This document shows, piece after piece, positions 51,602-62,500 of a DNA stretch of 64,000 nt. Both the position numbers and the translations under genes were made by a program. Each line of letters starts with the position of its first letter. Positions within the stretch are counted from its first letter, which is position 1. This DNA comes from Argopecten irradians (taxonomy: Eukaryota > Mollusca > Bivalvia > Pectinida > Pectinidae), in NCBI RefSeq assembly GCF_041381155.1, contig NC_091137.1, forward strand, positions 22,489,655 to 22,553,654. Direction: 5' to 3'. Below the pieces are notes generated by a model that did not search any database, was not told the origin of the DNA, and saw nothing but the letters and a program-made list of their open reading frames with translations.

Positions 51602-51966
51602 TTAAAGATGCTCCACCACTGACAAATGATATTTTTTCACTATCAAAAACAGGAGCAGACGATTAAGCATTTTTCTTCAGTAACAAAAATTACTTACTTT
51701 ACACCATTACCACCATTGAAAAGTTTGAGCTTCTAATTCTACGTCAAGTTAAAAATATGAAAAATAATTAATTGCATCCCGAAAAAATTCTGACGCTTTA
51801 TATCCTATATGGAATGAAGTACTGATTGCGCATGCACCAAAGGCAAAATGAAAATATATATATATTATTTTTGTGTTAATTAGACATGCATACACACGAT
51901 TGAACACCAATTATTGTTCAAATAATGAACATCATTCATGCGCTGTCGGCGGTGGAGCATCTTTAA
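51602..51966. mobile_element. TTAA-flanked MITE, copy 4 (MTRR 3' region)
   Basis: Begins TTAAAGATGCTCCACCACTG, ends 'cggcggtggagcatctttaa'. It lies 415 bp past the MTRR stop and before the first polyadenylation signals, so it may be part of the MTRR 3' UTR. Confidence 0.8.
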
Positions 51967-52019
51967 ATAAATACACATATTATTTGTACCAATACTCCAA
52001 CTTTGAATGAATAAATAAA
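51966..52019 (+). terminator. candidate MTRR polyadenylation signals
   Basis: AATAAA at 51966-51971 (immediately at the MITE edge) and again at 52014-52019. I noticed no AATAAA closer to the MTRR stop. A 3' UTR of roughly 0.8 kb is implied if either is used. Confidence 0.4.
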
Positions 52020-52510
52020 AACCTGTGTGATATAAAGCTTTATCTGATCAGAGTTGTTTCAGATGCTAGGAAGAAAAGAGATTTTGAAATGGAATGTGAT
52101 GTATAGCTAAACCCAAAGAATTGCTGTCTTGAGAATTAAAAAAAAAAAAATGAAAACAACATTTACAGTGGACTATCGATAACTAGAACACATCCGTTCC
52201 CAGCCTAAACCATCCAGATTATGAATTTTCTGGGCTGCTGAATGCTGGGTCCGAAATTGTGAGGTTTTTTTAATACCAGGAGTTGTATAGAAAGGTACTG
52301 TTTTCTTCACTCTTAAAATACTTTTTCATATATGTTTGAGTTTAATATAAAGAAATCTTTTAACTAACTTTTTATTTAATAGCAGTATTTTGTTTTGAGA
52401 TGTTTGTTCTTTCATATCTAGTCATACTGTCATAATTAGGGTGTAAACAGAATTATTTTTGAAAACTTTTGAAAATATAAAGGGGTGAGAATTTCTATCT
52501 TGAACTTAAT

Positions 52511-53808
52511 TATCCCCCGCCCCACGAAGTTGGCGGGGGATATACTAATGGGTTCTGTCCGTCCGTCCGTACGAATTATTTCCGGAGCATAACTCTAAAA
52601 CCAGTAGAGATATTTCCACGAAACTTCATACACACATTGGTTTCATGGTCTAGTAGTACCTTTTGCTATTTTTAGGTTTTCATTTTTTGCATTTTTACCG
52701 TAACCATGGAAACATTGCTGAAAATATCATATTTTTGTACCAGGTTCGTTTCCGGAGCATAACTCTAAAACCAGAAGAGATATTTCCACGAAACTTCATA
52801 GACAAATTGATCTTATGGTCTAGTAGTGCCTTTTGCTATTTTAAGGTTTTCTCTTTTTGTACTTTTTTCTGTAACCATGGAAACATTGCTGAAAATGGCA
52901 GATTTTTGTGTAAGAATCGTTTCCGGAGCACAACTCTAAAACCAGCAGAAATATTTCCATGAAACTTCATAGACACATTGTTCTTATAGTCTAGTAGTGC
53001 CTTTTGCTATTTTTAGGTTTTCATTTTTTGCACTTTTCCCGTAACCATGGAACCATTGCTGAAAATATCATATTTTTGTACCAGGTTTGTTTCCGCAGCA
53101 TAACTGGAAAACTGGTTGAGATATATGCACGGAACTCCATAGGCACATTAGTCTTATGGTCAAGTAGTGCCTTTTGCTATTTTAAGGTTTTCACTTTTTG
53201 TACTTTTATCTGTAACCATGGAAACATTGCTGAAAATGGCAGATTTTTGTGTAAGAATCGTTTCCGGAGCACAACTCTAAAACCAGCAGAGATATTTCCA
53301 TGAAACTTCATAGACACATTGTTCTTATGGTCTAGTAGTGCCTTTTGCTATTTTTAAGGTTTTCACTTTTTGTGCTTTTTTCTGTAACCATAGAAACATT
53401 GCTGAAAATATCATATTTTTGTAGCAGGTTCATTTCCGGAGCATAACTCTAAAACCAGAAGAGATATTTCCACGAAACTTCATAGACACTTTCTGTTTAT
53501 GGTCTAGTAGTACCTTTTGCTATTTTTAGGTTTTCATTTTTTGCACTTTTTCCGTTACCATGGAAACATTGCTGAAAATATCATGATAAATGGTAAATGT
53601 TACTTTGCAAAACTCCACCCATCTTTGTGTATATAGTCTAATATAAATGTCAAGGCTGTATACCTGATTCAACAATTGCAGCCCCGCTCTACTTGAATTA
53701 TACTCCATCTTTATTTAGCTCAACTTCCTTTTTCCTGTTTTTTTTTCATACACATAAGTCTCCACAATCAAACTTACTTCAGCTTTGATATCTCCATTGG
53801 CGGGGGAT
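52511..53808. mobile_element. hairpin-ended element with six ~170-bp units
   Basis: Left end TATCCCCCGCCCCACGAAGT followed by TGGCGGGGGATA forms a hairpin, and the right end repeats 'ttggcgggggatc'. GTCCGTCCGTCCGT follows the left hairpin. Six units of about 170 bp start near 52580, 52749, 52920, 53091, 53261 and 53433, each with 'ttccggagcataactctaaa' and 'ccatggaaacattgctgaaa'. Short ORFs across the units are repeat artefacts. The layout parallels the AGGCCCAAAGGGCCT elements: hairpin, CCGT/CGGA tract, tandem core. Confidence 0.75.
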
Positions 53809-54170
53809 CTGAATGACTATGTCCTTGTTTGATTTAAAAAAATGATCGAGGTATTGATGTGAAGTTATTTACAAAAGAATAGATTGATGTTTCTTATACT
53901 GCATTTTGCATTTTTTATCAAATAGGTGACCAACCTTTGTAATTGGATTTTTACTGTACTGTCGTGAACTTCAGAAGTGTCTCATATGTATGGATCTTTA
54001 ATATGCATCTCTCTCCTTCCCTTTTACCATTGAACATTTGATAAATTAGGAAACTAATCGACTACTACAAATTTCCTCAAAATTCAAGACGCCTGTATAA
54101 ATGTGAATCTTCAATTTAGAATTTGAAAAGGATCCCTTAATAATAGTACTTTCTGAAAAGTAGTGGAAAC

Positions 54171-55178
54171 TACGATGGCCGACAGGAGCCTTGCAAAAAG
54201 ATATGAAAAAACTGTAATGCTTTTTATCATGGTACAGTTTTTTTTACATGTTTGTGTACCATAAATGGTACAAAAACATATGAAAGCATGGTACACAAAG
54301 ATGTGAAAGCAGTATTTATGTGAGCAGTCACTTTTATATCTTTCTGTGCAAAAAAGAACGGCTGAAAACAGCCATGGCACAGAAACATGTAAAAGGCGAG
54401 AGACTCAAAGGTCACTGAGTTTGACAAATGACTTCTTGATAAAGCTGTCAACAGTTAGATTGCATACACCTTCATGGAAAACACCATAAAACAATTGGAC
54501 AAATTCGATAATTGTGGCAACCATGTTTCATTTATTTGTCTACATTATAAGAATGCCCACATCATACAGGTTTATATTTAACAATTCTAGGCCCCAAGTT
54601 ACACCCGCAAAATAGCAGAATAGTTTCGTTTCTGTTTTTCCTCAGAAGTGCTCAACGACATTTTATGCTTGTTGTGATGCCCTAATCAACTCCTGCTGTT
54701 CGGGGTCAGGTCATGGTGTTGGATTCCAACATTCCAATGCTCCTTTCACATCTTTGTGTACCACGGTTTCACATGTTTTTGTACCACTGATGGGACAAAA
54801 AGATGTAAAAGTTCAGACCCTTCAATATGTTTTTGTACCACGCTTTCACATGTTTTTGTACCACTGATGGTACAGAAAGATGTGAAAGGTAAGTCGTTTC
54901 ACATGTGTATGAACCATGCTTTCACATCTTTTTGTGCCATCAGTGGTACAAAAACATGTGAAAAGGATCTAGCTTTCACATCTTTTCGCCAGCTCATTTG
55001 GTACATAAACATGTGAATGTAATCTGAATTTTCCAGAGATGTTTATAATCATTCTGTAACGCACTTTCACATGTTTTTGTACCATATCATAGTACAAAAA
55101 GATGTGAAAAAAATGTACCATGATAAAAAGTGTTACAGTTTTTCATATCTTTTTGCCAGGCTCCTGTCGGCCATCGTA
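54171..55178. mobile_element. fold-back element with long inverted ends and internal hairpin repeats
   Basis: Left end TACGATGGCCGACAGGAGCC is inverted at the right end GGCTCCTGTCGGCCATCGTA; pairing extends about 65-70 bp each side. The interior is dominated by short palindromes built from 'tttcacatgtttttgtacca' and 'tggtacaaaaagatgtgaaa', at least six hairpins, around a non-repetitive middle (54430-54740). No transposase frame is present. Confidence 0.75.
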
Positions 55179-55452
55179 GGTAACAGTTTTTGTGAAACTG
55201 GAATTTTTTTTAGCACAATCTGGGCCAAAGGGGAATCTTCATGAAGTTTCAGAAAGAAAAATAAACTTTAATTGTCAAAATCCACCTATCTGTCATGTTG
55301 TTTTTAGAGAAGCTATACATTTATACAGCTATACCAGTATATATACATTTCAAAAGGATCCTTACTTTCTTAATATTGGAGATGCTGGACCATGGACATT
55401 GGTTGATTTGAATTGGCAGGTTGGCCATTTGATTATTCTATATTTGCATAAT

Positions 55453-55603
55453 ACAGAGTTATCTGCCCTTGCGAATAGATATTGATTGTGATGTCATGGG
55501 GTTCCGAGCATAACATGAATCTTTTTAGTGAAAACATCGTGCAATTCCCACAACAAATAATGATGTCACAATGGATACCTACCTGCAAGGGAGATAGCAC
55601 TGT
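55453..55603. mobile_element. small MITE, copy 2
   Basis: 'acagagttatctgcccttgc' on the left faces 'gcaagggagatagcactgt' on the right; inner 'attgattgtgatgtcat' faces 'atgatgtcacaatgg'. Same family as 29197-29350. Confidence 0.6.
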
Positions 55604-55622
55604 AAATTGCAAAGACGGAATT

Positions 55623-55841
55623 CTAGGGCCGTTTTCGATTATACGGTTTGGCTGGTTGGACCTAGTTGTTCGTTAATTAATTAAAGACGGACCTGGTGAT
55701 TTTACATTGTTTTCAGACGAGTCTTGGCAAAGCCCTCACAGGCCTGTATCAAAAACTGCATATCCGTCAGGATTTATACTTGAAATAATTACTTTAATCA
55801 ACGATCGAACCGCTTGTTCCGAATAAATGAAAACGGCCTAG
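55623..55841. mobile_element. 219-bp inverted-repeat element
   Basis: CTAGGGCCGTTTTCGATTAT on the left and 'gaataaatgaaaacggcctag' on the right are inverted; inner 'cggtttggctgg' is imperfectly mirrored by 'gaaccgcttg'. No ORF. Confidence 0.55.
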
Positions 55842-56597
55842 GTTGATACAAATAGCCGCTTAAACCTTTGAAACTGACTACTATTTTATTTACTCATTAA
55901 TTACAAAAAAAAACACATACAAACTATATGTATTCACATTTTATATAAGTTTTCATGTAAATTCTACACATCAAATGTATTTGACAATTTTTTTAAATAT
56001 CAATATATAGCTTTATAATTATAATCAATACATCCTAATTTTCAAGCAACAATTAGTCTTAAAAATGTATAATAACTTATACAGTCATGTTACATGAAAT
56101 AATTAAGATAAGTTTTCTGTTAAAATAATGAAGGCTTCTTCTTACCCAGAAGTAGGCTGAACGGACGGATGCTAAATGTACATGGATATAATGGTATCAG
56201 ATTTTATGGATGGAATGTCTTAATGGCTCGGAACAATTTAAATGGAGAGAGATTATTATCACAATCTACATACACCATTTCGGAAGAAAAGAATAAAATT
56301 ACTGTAATACGAAATATCTCTTCGGTGGTTTGTAGCTTTCAAATCAATTTATCATTGGTAGGTAGATAATGGAGCAATGATAACAATGATATATGTATTG
56401 TTTTTATGTATGTTAGTAAAAAAACACTTCCATATCTCATTTTCTCAACTTGATATCCTCTTTAAATGAATAATGTGTATTCACCCATAAGTCCACTCAG
56501 CATCTTGTAAAATCAAGACCAAATCCCACCTACATTCGTATATTTCACTTAGTTGATTTGCTAATTAATGAGGTAATTTTAAGCACGAAGAGCTTCG

Positions 56598-59500
56598 TTA
56601 GAAAAGTATAGGGTCCTCTTCTTCATATTCTCTGTCCATGTATTGGTCAACAAGTTTTTTGTACCACGGTTTGCGTAAGATTTCCATTTGAGCCATGTGA
56701 TCAGTCTTTGCCTTCATTGATACTGGAACTGACCGACTTGAAAACATTTCCATATCTTTTTCTGTTGCCTGGTCAAACCCTGGAGCAACTAAAATACAAA
56801 AAAAAGTCATTATCTGTACAATCATTGCCTTAAAATGATATTAGGACTTTTAATAATTTAATAAATAACATCAACGTAATACATAAGAATTTCAGCAACG
56901 AATAGAACAAATCTAATTTTGTGAATTAGAGTCCAGTAGATCAAGGAGATAATGTTATTTAATGAAATAGTTTTACTAGACTGACTCTAAGTTTTTCTAA
57001 AGTTATAAATAAATGATAACTTAATATATTAGATCTTAATCTTTGTTATGAGATTTTGATCCTATTACAATGTATGATTTTATAACTTACATGAGAGAAG
57101 TTCTGAGTCTTTGATCCCATTACAATGTATGATTTTATAACTTACATGAGAGAAGTTCTGAGTCTTTGATCCCATTACAATGTATGATTTTATAACTTAC
57201 ATGAGAGAAGTTCCGAGTCTTTGATCCCATTACAATGTATGATTTTATAACTTACATGAGAGAAGTTCCGAGTCTTTGATCCCATTACAATGTATGATTT
57301 TATAACTTACATGAGAGAAGTTCTGAGTCTTTGATCCTATTACAATGTATGATTTTATAACTTACATGAGAGAAGTTCTGAGTCTTTGATCCTATTACAA
57401 TGTATGATTTTATAACTTACATGAGAGAAGTTCCGAGTCTTTGATCCTATTACAATGTATGATTTTATAACTTACATGAGAGAAGTTCCATGTCTTTGAT
57501 CCTATTACAATGTATGATTTTATAACTTACATGAGAGAAGTTCCGAGTCTTTGATCCTATTACAATGTATGATTTTATAACTTACATGAGAGAAGTTCTG
57601 AGTCTTTGATCCTATTACAATGTATGATTTTATAACTTACATGAGAGAAGTTCTGAGTCTTTGATCCTATTACAATGTATGATTTTATAACTTACATGAG
57701 AGAAGTTCTGAGTCTTTGATCCTATTACAATGTATGATTTTATAACTTACATGAGAGAAGTTCTGAGTCTTTGATCCTATTACAATGTATGATTTTATAA
57801 CTTACATGAGAGAAGTTCTGAGTCTTTGATCCTATTACAATGTATGATTTTATAACTTACATGAGAGAAGTTCTGAGTCTTTGATCCTATTACAATGTAT
57901 GATTTTATAACTTACATGAGAGAAGTTTCGAGTCTTTGATCCTATTACAATGTATGATTTTATAACTTACATGAGAGAAGTTCTGAGTCTCTGTCTATTC
58001 GGGCGATCAAAGCTTCCCGGTGAGTCTGTTTCTCCCTGTTTGGACGCGCTGTCATATAATACCTGGCCAACATCTCCGACGCTTTGTTGTGAATCATCTC
58101 AAGATCCTCTTTCTGGCAGTACCGTGCCTACAAAGATGGAGAATATGGTAGACAGATTAATTTATTATTTCAAACTTGTATTTTATACCTGGTAATTTAA
58201 GAATTTGTTGATTTGGAAGTATTTCATTCCTACAGATGAAACTTCATAACACAGCTTATAACCTCATTGTGTCATTTTGGTATATGAACGATGTATAATG
58301 TATACTAGCATAGCGTGACAGGGATGCTATAGACCAGCTCTTTTTCGTACAAGATTTCACGTATGAAAAGAAACCACAAAAATTTATCACCACTAAAAAT
58401 TCACCCAGTTTACATACAGTAATAGGCATATGACTGAAAATCATGAAATTAAATCGGTCATGAAGGTTATTTGGTATGGAAATGTAAAAATCAAGTCACC
58501 ATGAATATAATGTGGTTTACAGAACTCCTCAGCATTGCCTATTTAAGCTGATAATTTTAAGCTTGTAAATATATATGTTAAAAAGAAACTCACAGGATTT
58601 TCCTCCCTGTATGCACGGATTTCCTTTTGTAGTTCCACCCTTCTCATTTCATTTAATCCAGGTGGCTTTAAATCAGCGCGAGCCTTCTTCTTTCTCCTCT
58701 CCAATCTTTCTAGCCATATTTTAACCTGAAAGAATAAGATGTTTGCCTGTTCATTTATTTATTAGTCAATGAGTAACAACGATGGTTTACTAGGTTAATG
58801 TAGACATCTAGTATATGTATCAAGGTATATATAGAATGCATAAGACAATTACACACATCATCTTAAAAGTGAAAATGAAACAGATGTGTTGCAATAAATT
58901 TGGATATTTTGGAAACAATCTAAGGTCTTTGTTTATACTTAGGCTTGGAAGTAGATTTTATTTCACTGTTATCATACTTTATAAATATGTTATAATTGTA
59001 GCGGGATTGGTCATCAGTGACCAGGTAGCTCAGTCGGTAGAGCACTCGGCTAGTGTTCGGAGGGTCCCAGGTTCGAATCCCAGTCTGGCCGCTACATTCT
59101 CTCCTCTCCTGTTACAGATTTGGCGCCCAACTAAATAACCCACGGTTATGTTGTTTGGAAGGGTCTCGTATGTCTTCGAGGGCGAGACTTCGAGAAAGGA
59201 GGGAGGAGTGTAGCGGGATTGGACTGTGTCGATCATCGGTGACACCAGGTAGCTCAGTCGGTAGAGCACTCGGCTAGTGTTCGGAGGGTCCTGGGTTCGA
59301 ATCCCGGTCTGACCGCTACATTTTCTTCTCTCCTGTTACTTAAACATAAAGAATTGAATGAAGATGATGTATATTTTGAAAAGAAGAACAGTTTCTGAGC
59401 AAAGATCTTCAACGAAAACTTCAAATTACTGAACTCTATGAGTATTTGTAAACAATTCAACAAAAGTCAGGGAATTTCAGAGCCAATATTGGAGGAAAAT

Positions 59501-62500
59501 GCAGCATGGTAAAGAAACTCATAATAGCATCAAATGGTGAATCAGTGTACTCGGTCATGAAAATGTGTTGAAATTTTGTTCCATTTGAGTAATCAATTAA
59601 AACAAAACAGCATACAAACTCTCCATCCACACCAAAATAAGAGAAGACATCTTACCGCCTGTTGTATCCTGACCGCAGCCTTGACCTGTCTAGCCATGTC
59701 TGTCCTTTGCTGGTTGGATTTCCGTACATTATGACCGCGCCAGAACCTCTGTATAGTCACTGCCGCATGAGATTCTTCCTTCTGTAAGTAACTCTCCACC
59801 TTGGCTGTTCACAAACAAAACAATCAATGTATCTTATTCTATTTGTACATATACATACTAGTACAGTTCTGTTAAACTTTCACATTATGATACTAAACCA
59901 GAATCCAACTTGATTTGCCCTCTTCTACTTTAGAATATAACTTCCAAACACTTGATTTGTGGCTTCTGCTTGTAGAAGCTCTTTTATTTATTAGGTAGAA
60001 GATCTTCTGAGAAGACATTTCTTCTAAGAGCGCAAATATAGTTGAGCTCTGTTGTATACCTGGTACTTATCATATTTTACCCAGCCAATATCTGATCAAA
60101 GGCAATGACACTTAACCAAAAGGTAAGTAAATTGACTTTTTTTTTAGAAACTACAACTTAACTAAGAAACAGAAATGCTAGATGTCATGATTTATTCATA
60201 TGCAGAGCTATCTGTTTTTGAAGATATTGATAGGTATACGTTCACTAGCGGTCACAAGATAAGTTGACTACTTATCAAAGAAATCAATGATTGATAGTAC
60301 ATTTGTCAAACTACATGACCATGCAGCTCCCTTACCAGCTTTTAGCTATGAAAACTTAATATGTACCACTTCCCAAAAAGAATAATGCTTTTAGATTGAT
60401 ATTGTTGATATTGACAAAGGAACAACCACTCTTTAATAGTACTTACAGCATTAAATTTACTGTGAAGTTTGAATGAATTTCTTCTGAAAATAATATCTCA
60501 TAAGCCACACCTCAGAAATCAATGTGTTTGTGTGTGGGCAGTGGGGATTGCTTTTAGGATCATGTGTGCTTGATATTGTGTAAAATATGGTTAACCTATT
60601 TCAGAGATATACTAGGTACTGTGTCCACTCACCAGCGGGGAGTATTTCTATAGACTGAAGCTGTTTTTCTTTGAAGTCTCTCATGATCCTTTGGCGGTTC
60701 AGTTTCAGCTGACGCTGTAGTTCTAATGCTTCCTTGGCCTGCTCTTTACGTTTCTCCATCACAGTTTTCTTCTTCCTACAAAATCACCAATAAAAAATAT
60801 TACCAACGTTAGAAAAAAATGGTCTGGGGTTATGTATACACAAGTCTTGAACAACTTGACAGGTTAATGATGTTGTTGGAAGACTTACCTGTAAGTTCTT
60901 TGGAATTTTGTGAAAGCTTTGTTGGCTCGCTGTAACTTCACTCTAGTTATGAAGCCACGCCATCTTGTTTGGATAAGAATAGCTGCTCGAGCAAATTGCT
61001 GTAAAACAGTAAAAAATAATAAGTTATTTCTGACTGGCTTTTCATATAATTATTATATACATACATACATAGATAGGGAATAAGAGAATAAAAGACTTCT
61101 AAAGACAATTTACATTGATATATATTCATATGAATTAATTCCAATCTTAATAAGTCAGTACATTCAAGAGAATAAATTTAACACAAGGACTCAAGTCTTT
61201 TAAAATTTTAAGACATCAATCTAAACCCAGGGTGATTTAGAGTTCATACCTCCAGCTCTGCCATCTGAGCATTGCCTGCTTGTAGTAACATGTTGAGGTC
61301 CTTCAGATCCTTGCCAAACCCACGTCCCTCCCACTTACCAAGAAGTGGCCGAACTCCTCTGTGTAAAGCAACAATCACAGTGACATTATGACAATAATAT
61401 ATAATTCATGAGATCCATCTGTAAGCTATTGTTAGAAACTCACAAGTCACCTCCCTATCGTTGGTGACTCATGGGTTTCAGGCGATGTATGTAAGCAAAA
61501 CTTCCTGTCCTATTTTTGATTTATGTAAAAGTATGGGACCAATGACATCACCTTGGCATACATCTTTTTACATTTTGAACTCTGACCTGGATGGCAAATG
61601 GACAATAAATTGATGATATCACTGTGTACTACACACTGGCCTCTCAGCAAATTTCATCACATCAGGATGTCTCCTATGGTTTGAAAGTTATTGCCTCATA
61701 TTTACATAAATGTCTTAACCAATAATCAAAAGACATGAAAAGAGTCATCAATTAAATGAAGCGTTATTTACTCCAATATCATGACTAACTACAAAAAAAT
61801 ATTACTTAAAACTAAATGATGTAGCTGAGCTCATAGCTTACTTATATCTGGTACATAATATATCCACCATAGGTTTGTAAAAGTCACAGATTCTTAGTAC
61901 ACACTTGGTTGCCGCTCTGAAAAAGTAATCAAACCAATGTTTCTGTAATAAATTCCACAGACAGTTTCCAATTAAGTGAATCACATACTGTAAAAACAGA
62001 AATTTAAGCCAGAAGAAAATTTACGCTAATTATGAGAAGATCGCTCAATCACAAAAATTTCCCCCATTCGTATAGTCATAAAATTAATAACCCCCGAAAA
62101 GTTTTATGTTTGCAGTATGTACATGAATTGTTTGTTGTCTTGCCCTATGAAGTAATCTAGATTTGTTTCTGAAGTTACTGAAGATATAAATGAGCTGAAT
62201 GTTCTGAGGTCTGTGAGACTGACTTCTACTGAACAGGTGAAGAAGTTGATGAGTCAGTATAGTGCCAAATTTTTGTCCTAGATCAGCTGGTTAAAAAGCT
62301 TGATAATAGGAATTTCAATCAATTTTTTATTAATTACCAAGAAATCATCAATATCAGTATTCAGCAGCCTTACTACACTGGGTATCAATATTCATCAAAG
62401 ATTTCAGCATAATTTTTCTGTGTATTGTTGAAAACAGACTTACGCCCCAATGGCAACTTCATTGTTGACTGACAACTTGTATACTAATTCATCCATAATG

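Noticed and set aside
52663..53303. Two similar 99-codon frames with hydrophobic residues
   Set aside because: They fall on ~170-bp repeat units of a hairpin-ended element and recur with the repeat period; no family resemblance.
54756..55016. 86-codon Cys/His-rich frame resembling a zinc-binding protein
   Set aside because: The Cys/Phe/Thr pattern is a translation of the repeated hairpin sequence in the fold-back element.
59019..59315. Functional tRNA genes
   Set aside because: Anticodon arms do not close in either unit, and the units share non-tRNA flanks as repeat copies do.
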